NCBI GenBank assembly: GCA_963809175.1
Contig: CAWEIK010000003.1
Location: 904,071-968,070, forward strand
Direction: 5' to 3'
Origin: JACCTU01 sp963809175
Lineage (GTDB): Bacteria > Actinomycetota > Thermoleophilia > Gaiellales > Gaiellaceae
Length of the DNA: 64,000 nucleotides
Numbering within the stretch: position 1 is the stretch's first letter; the number at the start of each line of letters is the position of its first letter. The notes below the pieces were generated by a model. That model was not told where the DNA came from and searched no databases. It saw only the letters and a program-made list of their open reading frames with translations. The position numbers and the translations under genes are program-made. Positions 35,532 through 43,094 of this stretch are shown here, in pieces.

Positions 35532-35822
35532 ATGACCGCGCTGGCCGCGACGGTTCGAGACAACGCCACCGCTCACCGCTACGAGCTGCTGCTCGACGGC
35601 GACCTGGTCGGCGAGCTGGTGTACCGGAAACAGGGCGAGGTCGTGACCCTGATCCACACCGAGGTCGCGGCTCAGCTGGAAGGGCGCGGGCTCGGCGAGC
35701 AGCTGGTCGCAGGCGCGCTGGACGACATCCGCGCCGGGGGCCTCCACATCGTCCCGCTGTGCCCGTTCGTCGGCGCGTACCTTCGACGTCACCCGGAATT
35801 CGGCGACCTGGTCGAGTCGTGA
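35532..35822 (+). CDS. Small GNAT-type N-acetyltransferase (YjdJ/Gcn5-like)
   Basis: A 96-residue minimal acetyltransferase. The motif A region reads HTEVAAQLEGRGLGEQLVAG (acetyl-CoA loop) and the C-terminus LHIVPLCPFVGAYLRRHPEF is the hallmark of the YjdJ/Gcn5-like short family. Its stop overlaps the GTG of the following iron-sulfur protein (GTGA at 35819-35822), and such proteins often occur with CDGSH-type genes; the pair is probably one operon. Substrate unknown. Confidence 0.87.
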   Translation: MTALAATVRDNATAHRYELLLDGDLVGELVYRKQGEVVTLIHTEVAAQLEGRGLGEQLVAGALDDIRAGGLHIVPLCPFVGAYLRRHPEFGDLVES

Positions 35823-36361
35823 GCGAGCCCTCGCCGGAGCTGGAGCGCGGCCCGCGGCGGATCTACGCGAACGCCGCGATCGAGGTGAGCTGGGAGCCGA
35901 AGCTCTGCATCCACGTCCGCAACTGTGTTCGCGGGCTGCCGCAGGTCTTCGATCCCGACGGTCGCCCCTGGGTCGCCGTCGACGCGGCAGACGCGGACCG
36001 CGTCGCGGAAGCCGTCCTCACCTGCCCGACCGGAGCACTGCACTTCCGGCGCCTCGACGGCGGGGCGCAAGAGGAGGCGCCCGACCCACCGAGCGTGGAG
36101 CCTCGGCCGAACGGCCCGCTGTTCGTGCGCGGTCGCGTGCAGATCGTCGACGCGGACGGTCGACTCATCCGTGAGGACACGCGGGTCGCGCTCTGCCGCT
36201 GCGGCGCGTCCGGGAACAAGCCGTTCTGCGACGGGAGCCATCGCAGGATCGGGTTCCAGACTGCGCCGGAGGCCAGCCGTCACATCGTGACGATGAGCTT
36301 TCCCTGGGCGTGCCCCTCGCCCATGTGCCGCATGGCGTCGGCGAGCTCGCCGAGATCGTAG
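35819..36361 (+). CDS. Fused 4Fe-4S mono-cluster (DUF1271-type) and CDGSH iron-sulfur protein
   Basis: Two small Fe-S domains in one chain of about 180 residues. The first (residues 14-80) has Cys30, Cys36 and Cys69 in PKLCIHVRNCVRGLP and LTCPTGALHF, matching the divergent ferredoxin-like family. The second has CRCGASGNKPFCDGSHRRIG, the three-Cys one-His CDGSH cluster site (Cys126, Cys128, Cys137, His141). The domain ends near 36270; the remaining 25 residues run 82 bp into the convergent oxidoreductase gene and may result from an indel near the true stop. Electron transfer or redox sensing is likely. Confidence 0.82.
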   Translation: MSEPSPELERGPRRIYANAAIEVSWEPKLCIHVRNCVRGLPQVFDPDGRPWVAVDAADADRVAEAVLTCPTGALHFRRLDGGAQEEAPDPPSVEPRPNGPLFVRGRVQIVDADGRLIREDTRVALCRCGASGNKPFCDGSHRRIGFQTAPEASRHIVTMSFPWACPSPMCRMASASSPRS

Positions 36362-37245
36362 GTCCTCTCGATCACCGATTTCATCGTTCCGCCCTCGAGC
36401 AGCTCGACCAGATACTTCAGGTCGGGCCGGTTGAACTTCGCGATGAAGAAGACGACGGTGCGACTGCTGCCGAGAGAAGCAAGCCGCACTGCGGCGATGT
36501 GGCTCAGCGGCCCGGTCAGCGGGTTTCCCTTCGGTGCCCCGGCCATGACGAGGACCGCCTCGGGGTTGAGGACGCGCTTGCACTCTCGCCAGGACCTGCT
36601 CCCGGCGACGTCGAACAGCACGTCGTAGCGCCGATCGCTTCGGGTGAAGTCCTCGCGGGTGTAGTCGACGACGTGGTCGGCGCCGATCGCTCGTGCCTGC
36701 TCGACGTTCCTCGTGCGGCAGACGGCCGTCACCTCCGCCCCGAGCGCCTTGGCGACCTGCACCGCGAAGGTGCCGACGCCGCCCGAGGCACCGTTGACGA
36801 GGACCTGCTGCCCGGACTGAAGCTGCGCCTTGTCGCGAAGGCCCTGCAACGCGGTGAGCGCCGCCACGGGCAGCGCGGCCGCTTCCTCGAACGACACGCT
36901 CGCCGGCTTCGGCACCACGGTGTCGCGGGCGTTCACGTACTCCGCGAACGCACCGGTCCTCGCACCGAAGACGTCGTCGCCCGGTCGAAAGTCCGTGACG
37001 TCCTTGCCGACCGCCTCGACCGTCCCTGCGAAGTCGGTGCCGAAGCGTTCGTCCTTGGGCTTGCGCAGCCCCGTCATTCCTCGTGCGAGCCACGGCGTGC
37101 CCGTCATCCCGTACCAGTCCGCCCGGTTCACCGACGCTGCGCGGACTCGAACGAGCACCCCGTCGTCCGTCACCTCCGGCTTGTCGATCTCCTCGATCCT
37201 CAGGTCGTCGGGCGAGCAGTACCGCTTGCGGATCGCCGCTCTCAT
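36280..37245 (-). CDS. Zinc-independent MDR family NAD(P)H oxidoreductase (quinone-reductase-like)
   Basis: A 321-residue medium-chain dehydrogenase/reductase without the structural zinc cysteines. Substrate-domain opening RAASVNRADWYGMTG, GTDFAGTVEAVGKDV, and the NADP-binding loop VLVNGASGGVGTFAVQVAKA. Likely reduces a quinone or an alpha,beta-unsaturated carbonyl. It is transcribed away from the TetR regulator at 37343; the three repeats in the gap between them suggest direct control, so inducer and substrate may be related. A second, similar paralogue lies at 39788. Confidence 0.88.
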   Translation of the reverse strand: MRAAIRKRYCSPDDLRIEEIDKPEVTDDGVLVRVRAASVNRADWYGMTGTPWLARGMTGLRKPKDERFGTDFAGTVEAVGKDVTDFRPGDDVFGARTGAFAEYVNARDTVVPKPASVSFEEAAALPVAALTALQGLRDKAQLQSGQQVLVNGASGGVGTFAVQVAKALGAEVTAVCRTRNVEQARAIGADHVVDYTREDFTRSDRRYDVLFDVAGSRSWRECKRVLNPEAVLVMAGAPKGNPLTGPLSHIAAVRLASLGSSRTVVFFIAKFNRPDLKYLVELLEGGTMKSVIERTYDLGELADAMRHMGEGHAQGKLIVTM

Positions 37246-37278
37246 CGGTCCGTCTCCATCTCGACCTCTCTCTTTGTG

Positions 37279-37321
37279 TACGTTGTAAGCATACGATGTA
37301 AGCTATACCTACGGCGTAAGC
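37279..37321. promoter_or_regulatory. Triple direct repeat TACG-NN-GTAAGC, candidate TetR operator
   Basis: Three copies: TACGTTGTAAGC (37279-37290), TACGATGTAAGC (37292-37303) and TACGGCGTAAGC (37310-37321), in the 97-bp gap between the divergent oxidoreductase and TetR genes. The region is AT-rich compared with its surroundings and includes TATACCT, so it probably overlaps both promoters. A perfect AAGGAGGTGA ribosome-binding site for the regulator follows at 37327-37336. Confidence 0.65.
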
Positions 37322-37342
37322 TTGTCAAGGAGGTGACGGCGA

Positions 37343-37987
37343 ATGGCTAGGCCACGGACGCCCCTGAACAAGGAGCGCGTGCTGCGCGCGGCCCTTGCCC
37401 TCGCCGATGCCGAGGGGATCGAGGGCCTCAGCATGCGCCGGCTCGCCAAGGAGCTCGGAGTCGAGGCGATGTCGCTCTACAACCACGTCGCCAACAAGGG
37501 CGAGATCCTGGACGGGATCATCGACCTCGTCGCGGGCGAGTTCGACCTCCCCTCCGACACAGGCGACTGGCAGTCCGCCATGCGCGGACACCTGATCTCT
37601 GCGCGCGAGGTGCTCTTGCGCCATCGCTGGGCCACGCCCCTCTGGATGCGCCAGGGCGGTGGCACCGCGCGACTCCGAAACAGCGACTGGATGCTCAGAA
37701 CGCTGCGAGAAGCCGGGTTCTCCAAGGACCTGATGTACCACGCGTTCCACGTCCTCGAAAGCTACGTCCAGGGCTACACGCTCCAGCAGCTCAACTTCCC
37801 GTACAAAGGCGAGGAGCTCGCGGGCATGGCGGAGAACTTCCTGCAGCAGCTCCCCGCCGACGAGTACCCCGATCTCGTCGAGCACATCAAGCAGCACCTC
37901 GAGCCGCACGACGAGGGGCCGGGCGGGTTCGAGCTGGGGCTCGACCTGATCCTGGACGGCCTCGAGCGGTCCCGCAGCTCGGCTTGA
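37343..37987 (+). CDS. TetR family transcriptional regulator
   Basis: A 214-residue repressor-type regulator. The N-terminal helix-turn-helix reads LSMRRLAKELGVEAMSLYNHV (residues 29-49), and the C-terminal ligand domain resembles the TetR_C family (tetracycline-repressor-like second domain), with HRWATPLWMRQGG and HAFHVLESYVQGYTLQQ. Probably represses the divergent oxidoreductase gene and itself through the repeats at 37279-37321. ATG at 37343 with a near-perfect Shine-Dalgarno. Ligand unknown. Confidence 0.9.
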   Translation: MARPRTPLNKERVLRAALALADAEGIEGLSMRRLAKELGVEAMSLYNHVANKGEILDGIIDLVAGEFDLPSDTGDWQSAMRGHLISAREVLLRHRWATPLWMRQGGGTARLRNSDWMLRTLREAGFSKDLMYHAFHVLESYVQGYTLQQLNFPYKGEELAGMAENFLQQLPADEYPDLVEHIKQHLEPHDEGPGGFELGLDLILDGLERSRSSA

Positions 37988-38009
37988 CCGGCTGATTTAG
38001 CCTCCACCG

Positions 38010-39180
38010 ATGCCCCAGCGCGAGCAGCGGGTCACCCCGCTCGAGCTGTTCTTCGATCTCGTCTTCGTCTACGCGATCACGCAGGTCACGCTGCTCATGT
38101 CGGACGATCCCACCTGGCCCGGGCTCGGACGCGGGCTGCTGGTCCTCGCCGCACTCTGGTGGGCCTGGACGGGCTACGCGTGGCTGACGAACACGCTCGA
38201 GCCGGAGGAGATTCCGGTCCGCGCGGGCATGTTCGCCGCGATGGCGGCGATGCTCGTCGCCGCACTCGCCGTCCCGGAAGCCTTCGACGCGAACGGAGTC
38301 CTGTTCGGGATCGCGTACCTGATCGTCCGCTTGCTTCAACTCGGCGCTCTTTGCGATCGCCGCCAAGCGCGACCCCGACCTGGTCGACGCCGTGCTGATG
38401 ATCCTGCCGAGATCCCTGCTGGCGCCGGTGCTGATCGTCGTCGCCGGTTTCTTCGACGGACGCACGCAGGCCGCGCTCTGGGTGATCGCAATCGCGGCTG
38501 ACTACGTCGGCGCCCTGATCGGCCGCGGCTTCCCGCGCTTGCACGTTTCACCGGCGCACTTCGCCGAGCGTCACGGTCTGATCATGATCGTCGCGCTCGG
38601 CGAGTCGATCGTCGCGATCGGCATCGGCGCCGCGGGTGTCCCGCTGACGTCGAGCATCGTCGTGGCCGCACTTCTCGGCAGCGCAGTCCTGGCCGCGCTG
38701 TGGTGGGCGTACTTCGACGTCTACGCCGTCGGCGCGCAGCAACAGCTTTCGAAGGCGACCGGCCTAGCGCGCTCGCGACTTGCTCGCGACTACTACAGCT
38801 ATCTCCACCTGCCGATGATCGCCGGCATCGTCCTGTTTGCGCTCGGCCTGAAGAAGACGATCGAGCAGGTCGACGACCCGCTCGAAACCATCCCCGCCCT
38901 GGCGCTCTGCGGCGGACTGTCGCTCTACTTCCTCACCCACGTTGCGCTCCGCATCCGCGTCGTCCGGGAAGTCCGCAGCACGACGACCGAGAGACCGGGC
39001 TGGGTCGGGCCCGGCCGGGTGATCACGGGCGTCGGCATGCTCGCGCTCATACCGGCGGCGCTGGAGATCTCGGCGCTGGCGTCGCTCGCCCTCGTGACCG
39101 CCCTCTGCTGGGCGCTCGTCGTTTACGACGTCTTCCACTATCGCGAGGAGCGCTCCCGCTTGCGCGAGACGCGGCCCTAG
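38010..39180 (+). CDS. Low temperature requirement protein A (LtrA) family membrane protein, one frameshift
   Basis: Integral membrane protein of about 390 residues with around ten hydrophobic segments. Family features: TPLELFFDLVFVYAITQVT at the start, AALWWAWTGYAWLTNTLEPE, and HFAERHGLIMIVALGESIVA near the middle, plus WWAYFDVYAVGAQQQL. The frame breaks near 38333-38345 (the ORF drifts to LQLGALCDRR); correct reading continues as KRDPDLVDAVLMILPRS. Function in the family is not settled. It follows the TetR gene by 22 bp and could be in the same transcript. Confidence 0.86.
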
Positions 39181-39200
39181 GTACGGAAGCCCGTCAACCT

Positions 39201-39791
39201 TCAGTCGACGTCTCGGCGTATCGCGAGCGACGTCGCTGCCGCGGCGAGCCGGCGCTCGTTGAACAAGTACGGAGTCGCGTTTGCGATCTGCCGGTGCGGC
39301 GAGTCGGGATCCGGGGATCCCTCCGCCGCGTTGAGCGCGTAGCGAACCGGGATCTCGTGCGCGACGACGAGGATCGTCTGTTCCGTACGGTCGAGCAGCG
39401 ACCGGAGCGCGAGGGAGTAGCGCGCGGCCGCGGCGTCGAGACTCTCACCGTTCGGGAATGGATCGGCACGCGCATGCTCCCGCTTCCACGCGCGGTAGTC
39501 GTCCAGGGAGCTACCTTCGAGGTCGCCGACGTCGACGTCGTCGAAGAGCGGCTCGACGTCGATTCGCACGCTGCGCGCGGCGAGCGCGAGCTCGGCGGTC
39601 TCGCGCGTACGGCCGAAGCGCGTGACGACGCAGAGGTCGAGGCTCACGTTCCGCAACTGCAGCCCGAGCAACAGCGCCTCGTCTCGACCCTTCTGGGTCA
39701 GCCGGACGTCGCGGTTCGGGTCTCCGTTCACGATGCCGTCGGCGTTCAGCGTGGACTCGCCGTGCCGCGCGAGCACGAAGAGCCGAGTCAC
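39201..39791 (-). CDS. Histidine phosphatase superfamily protein
   Basis: Phosphoglycerate-mutase-like phosphatase of 196 residues. Catalytic LARHGEST near residue 8 (phospho-His), FGRTRETAELAL with conserved Arg, DVGDLEGSSLDDY acid region and the second His in ILVVAHEIPVRYAL. GTG at 39791 overlaps the stop of the upstream MDR gene (GTGA), so it is the last member of the leftward redox operon starting at 42485. Substrate unknown. Confidence 0.88.
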   Translation of the reverse strand: MTRLFVLARHGESTLNADGIVNGDPNRDVRLTQKGRDEALLLGLQLRNVSLDLCVVTRFGRTRETAELALAARSVRIDVEPLFDDVDVGDLEGSSLDDYRAWKREHARADPFPNGESLDAAAARYSLALRSLLDRTEQTILVVAHEIPVRYALNAAEGSPDPDSPHRQIANATPYLFNERRLAAAATSLAIRRDVD

Positions 39792-40750
39792 GGCGGCGGC
39801 GCGGCGGCGCCGTGCGGGGTTACGACCACCTTCCCGCGCGGATGGCGCGCCATCAGGTAGCGCATTGCAGCAGGCGTCTCGGCGAGTGGGTAGGTGCGGT
39901 CGACGACGGGCGTGACGCTCGCGTCCTCCATCAGCGCAGCGAGCTCGAGCAGGCCGGCGCGGGTGACCTTCCTGGTGAACTGCTTGACCCCGCGCCGGCG
40001 GAGAACCAACCGCGCGGTTAAGCCCGCGACGATCAACGAGACGTCCTGGCCGCAGTTGAGAACGACGACTCCGTCCGGCTCGACCGCACGACGCAGCTGC
40101 CTGAGAGATCGGCCGCCGCCATTGTCGAAGATCGCGTCGTACCGTTGCTCACGCAGATAGTCGTCGCGCTTGTAGTCGAAGACGCGGTCGGCGCCGAGCT
40201 GCCGGGCGAGCTCGACGTTTTCCGTACGGCAGACAGCAGTGACGTGGGCACCCCACGCCTTCGCGATCTGGACAGCGAAGCTGCCCACGCCACCGGTCGC
40301 GCCGGTGATCGCAATCCGTTGACCTGCTCGAAGCTCCGCGTGATCGCGCAGCGCCTCCAGTGCCATCGACCCCGCGACCGCCACTCCGGCGGCCTGCTCG
40401 AAGCTCAACCGCTCGGGCTTCGGCACCAACTTCTGCGGGTCGCCGACGGCGTATTCGGCAAGGGATCCACGGCAGGATCCGAACACGGCTTCGCCGGGCA
40501 CTAACTCCGACACCTCCCCACCGACGGCTTCGACGATGCCGGCGACGTCGAAGCCTCGTACGAGCTGCTTCGGGCGTCGCCACCCGGTCTGCGGGCGGAG
40601 GAACCCACGCATCACGACGTAGTCCGTTGGATTGAGCGCCGCCGCGCGGACACGTACGAGCACTTGATCATTCCCGACCGTCGGCAGACTCACCTCGTCG
40701 AGCTCGAGGGTCTCGGGACCTCCGTATCGGTGCTGCACGACCGCCTTCAT
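39788..40750 (-). CDS. Zinc-independent MDR family NAD(P)H oxidoreductase
   Basis: A 320-residue reductase paralogous to the one at 36280. RAAALNPTDYVVMRG, GFDVAGIVEAVGGEV, and the NADP loop RIAITGATGGVGSFAVQIAKA; both share the C-terminal TYPLAETPAAMRYL/ARHPRGKVVV organisation. Probably quinone or enone reduction. Third gene of the operon: 24 bp after the F420-reductase-like gene, 4-bp overlap with the phosphatase. No zinc-binding cysteines. Confidence 0.88.
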   Translation of the reverse strand: MKAVVQHRYGGPETLELDEVSLPTVGNDQVLVRVRAAALNPTDYVVMRGFLRPQTGWRRPKQLVRGFDVAGIVEAVGGEVSELVPGEAVFGSCRGSLAEYAVGDPQKLVPKPERLSFEQAAGVAVAGSMALEALRDHAELRAGQRIAITGATGGVGSFAVQIAKAWGAHVTAVCRTENVELARQLGADRVFDYKRDDYLREQRYDAIFDNGGGRSLRQLRRAVEPDGVVVLNCGQDVSLIVAGLTARLVLRRRGVKQFTRKVTRAGLLELAALMEDASVTPVVDRTYPLAETPAAMRYLMARHPRGKVVVTPHGAAAPPP

Positions 40751-40774
40751 CGCGAGCGTCGATTGTGGCGGATC

Positions 40775-41411
40775 TCAGCGCGTTGCAAGCTCCAGGAGCT
40801 CGTCGGCGCTGTAGGTGGCGGCGAGCGGGGAGCCGTCGGGCTCCAGCGCAATGCCGTTCGCCAGCGGGCCGATGTCGACCGGGTCGAACCCGAGCCGGTC
40901 GATCAGCCGCATCACCTGGTGGACCGCCGAGCGGTCGTCGCCGGCGGCGCCGATCCCGATCCGTTCGTGCGATCCGTTCGGACGTCGACTCTCTTCGAAC
41001 TCGTGGTAGCCGAGTTGATTGAGAGCTCTTGACCACCCGCGCTGAAGGAAAGTGCGCTTGCACGATCACGCTCGAGCCGTCGACCGCGGCCGCCAACTCC
41101 GGATCCTCGCCGTCCACCGGCTCCCAGTAGTTCATGACGTCGACGAGGATCTTCCCCGCGAAGAGATCTCCCGGAAGCTCGCGGAAGCGGTGCGTGGGAA
41201 CGGCCAGGACGACGAGGTCGGCGTGGCGGACGACCTCGTCGGTCCTCGCAGCACGCGCGCCCGGCGCGAGAACGTCGACGGTGAGCGCGATGTCGTCAGC
41301 AGGGCCCGACCCGGCGATCGCGACGTCGTAGCCGGCCGACAGCGCGGCGCGGGCGAGCGTCGTGCCGAACTTGCCCGCGCCGACGATGCCGAGGCGCTCG
41401 ACGGCCGCCAT
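40775..41411 (-). CDS. NADPH-dependent F420 reductase-like protein (one frameshift)
   Basis: Small Rossmann-fold protein of about 212 residues. NAD(P)-binding motif LGIVGAGKFGTTLARAAL at the N-terminus, DLVVLAVPTHRFRELPGDL, ILVDVMNYWEPVDG and the conserved SSVIVQAHFPSARVVKS. The frame breaks near 41020-41035; corrected reading gives ALNQLGYHEFEE and ends in ATYSADELLELATR at 40775. ATG at 41411 shares a base with the stop of the LLM oxidoreductase (TGATG). A link with F420 or another flavin-type cofactor is likely given that neighbour. Confidence 0.8.
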
Positions 41412-42485
41412 CAGCTCGCCACCTCGGCCGTTGCCGCGGAGCTGGCGGCCCGCGCGGCGAGCAGCTCGCGTACACGCGGGATCACCTCGCGACCGTAGAG
41501 ATCGATCGCGCGCAGCCGCTGTTCGTGGGGAACGCGTCCGACGCCGTTGAGCAGGTCGAATCGGCTCAGGTCGAGCGTGCGGATGGCGTCCGCGATTCTG
41601 GTCGCGACCGTTGCCGGCGACCCGACGTACATCGAGCCGTGATCGACCTCGACCAGGTATTGCTCGTAGGTCGGCGGCCGCCAGCCGCGCTCTTCCGCAG
41701 CCCAGTCGAACTGCTCCTTGTAGTAGGGCCACTGCGTGCTCAGCGCCTCCTCGTCGGTCTCGGCGACGAAGCCGAGCGAGTGGAGCCCGATCGGCAGGTC
41801 GGGCTGCCCTTGCTGGGCGAGCGAGCGCTTGTAGAGCTCGACGTACGGCGCAAAGCGTCCGGGCCTGCCGGCAATGACCGCCAGCATGAGCGGCAGTCCG
41901 AAGCGCGCGGCTCGGATCACCGACTGCGGGGTCCCACCGACACCGACCCAGGTCGGGATGTGTCCCTTCGGGGATGGGCGGGCTGACGAACTGGTTCTCC
42001 AGCGGCGAGCGAAAGTTCCCCGACCAGGTCACGGGTTGCCGACGCAGCAGCTGCACCAGCAGGTCGAGCTTCTCCTCGAACAGCTCTTCGTAGTCGGCGA
42101 GGTCGAACCCGAACAGCGGGAAGGACTCCGTCAGCGAGCCGCGGCCCACGATCAACTGTGCGCGGCCGTTCGACACCGCGTCGAGCGTCGCGAAGTTCGT
42201 GTAGAGCCGAACCGGGTCCTGGGTGCTGAGGACGGTGACTGCCGTGCCGAGACGGATCCGCTGCGTGCGGCTGGCGATCGCGGCGAGGATCACGTGGCTC
42301 GCGGAGTCCATGAACTCCGGGCGGTAGTGCTCGCCGATGCTGAACGAGTCGACACCGGCCGCCTCGGCGAGAACCGCCTCGTCCACGGCGTCCCGGATCA
42401 CCTGATCGCCGCCGATCGGCAGCCCGGACCGATCGACCGTGATCGGCAGGAACGTGTCGAGCCCGAATTCGAAGTGGGGGTTCAT
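41411..42485 (-). CDS. LLM class flavin-dependent oxidoreductase (one frameshift)
   Basis: Luciferase-like monooxygenase family TIM-barrel protein, about 358 residues corrected. FEFGLDTFLPITVDRSGLPI opening, EAAGVDSFSIGEHYRPEFM, and LSTQDPVRLYTNFATLDAVS are close to the bacterial-luciferase/F420-dependent group. The frame breaks near 41955-41975, inside GTHPDLG; the C-terminal half contains VGSPATVATRIADAIRTLDL. May use FMN or F420. First gene of the operon with the F420-reductase-like, MDR and phosphatase genes; preceded by a palindrome at 42519-42528. Confidence 0.85.
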
Positions 42486-42518
42486 CACCTTTCCTCTCTC
42501 GAAAAGTACTTGATCCCT

Positions 42519-42528
42519 CAAACGTTTG
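42519..42528. promoter_or_regulatory. Palindrome CAAACGTTTG, LacI/PurR-like operator
   Basis: Perfect 10-bp palindrome 34 bp upstream of the LLM oxidoreductase start in a locally AT-rich promoter region. CAAACGTTTG is the core of LacI/PurR-type operators. No LacI family gene is in the window, so a distant regulator would be needed. Confidence 0.4.
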
Positions 42529-42539
42529 GGCGTGCCCAT

Positions 42540-42641
42540 TCATTCCCGAACTGACGGTGGGGTCGGGGCGTTGAGGTTGTCCAGGAAGATCGACGCGGCG
42601 AGAAGCAGGCCGTGCGGAACGTCGGTTCGCGTGGGTGTGCG
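42540..42641 (-). pseudogene. Tail fragment of a Bax-inhibitor-1 family gene
   Basis: Reading the minus strand gives RTPTRTDVPHGLLLAASIFL then DNLN and a stop at 42540, clearly like the RTEDIRTAPLLAASIFLDIL stretch of the Bax-inhibitor gene at 48773-49408. About 20 bases (aggaagatcgacgcggcga) are identical between the two places. Only this last membrane segment remains; no start or upstream part is present. It lies between the 82-residue protein and the LLM gene and is a relic of recombination. Confidence 0.55.
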
Positions 42642-42657
42642 CGCCCGACCATCGGAC

Positions 42658-42906
42658 TCACGCCGCCAGGCGGCTGTCCTCGTAGTCGACGGAGCTGAAA
42701 TCCCTGTAGGCGAACGGGTGGTAGTAGACGTCGAGGGCGAGGCGCCGCTCGGTCGGGATCTCGAAGTACGCGCCCTTCCGGCTGTCGTAGACGCTGACGA
42801 CGGTCTTGTCCTCGCCGTCGCCGTGCACCCAGACGAGCGTCACGTCGATGCCGTCGCTCGTGCGGTGTGCGAGCTCCGTCCACTTGGTTGTCGATTGCGT
42901 GGTCAT
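42658..42906 (-). CDS. Small conserved-looking protein of unknown function (82 residues)
   Basis: Not assigned to a family. Residues 5-80 look folded: KWTELAHRTSDGIDVTLVWV, then TVVSVYDSRKGAYFEIPTER and ALDVYYHPFAY, with a beta-rich pattern and no cysteines. ATG at 42906 is 7 bp after GGAAGGAG, which is itself inside a perfect inverted repeat (42914-42938). A copy of the 18-bp candidate operator motif lies at 42965-42982. It follows the AAA-LuxR regulator at 43095 on the same strand and is likely its target. Confidence 0.75.
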   Translation of the reverse strand: MTTQSTTKWTELAHRTSDGIDVTLVWVHGDGEDKTVVSVYDSRKGAYFEIPTERRLALDVYYHPFAYRDFSSVDYEDSRLAA

Positions 42907-42913
42907 CGAGTCG

Positions 42914-42938
42914 CTCCTTCCGTTTGTGTTGGAAGGAG
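42914..42938 (-). promoter_or_regulatory. Hairpin that covers the ribosome-binding site of the 82-residue protein gene
   Basis: On the minus strand CTCCTTCC, nine-base loop AACACAAAC, then GGAAGGAG. The 3' arm is the Shine-Dalgarno sequence of the gene at 42906, so folding would hide it. A similar arrangement precedes the gene at 53973. Confidence 0.55.
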
Positions 42939-42964
42939 GCTCGCTCGGCGACCGATCCGTCGCC

Positions 42965-42982
42965 TCCGTCGGATGCCCTGGT
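42965..42982 (-). promoter_or_regulatory. Copy of the ACCAGGG-N2-TYCGACGG motif
   Basis: Minus strand ACCAGGGCATCCGACGGA, starting 76 bp upstream of the ATG at 42906. One of five similar sites beside genes flanking the AAA-LuxR regulators; candidate operator. Confidence 0.5.
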
Positions 42983-43094
42983 CCGTCTACTTGCGTCAGA
43001 TCACCGGTCGGAGCGCCCCGTGGCGAATGTCGGGACTCCGATGGATGGACACTGGTGGGGTCGCGGTCGCGGGCCGCGACCCCCACAGCTTCCG

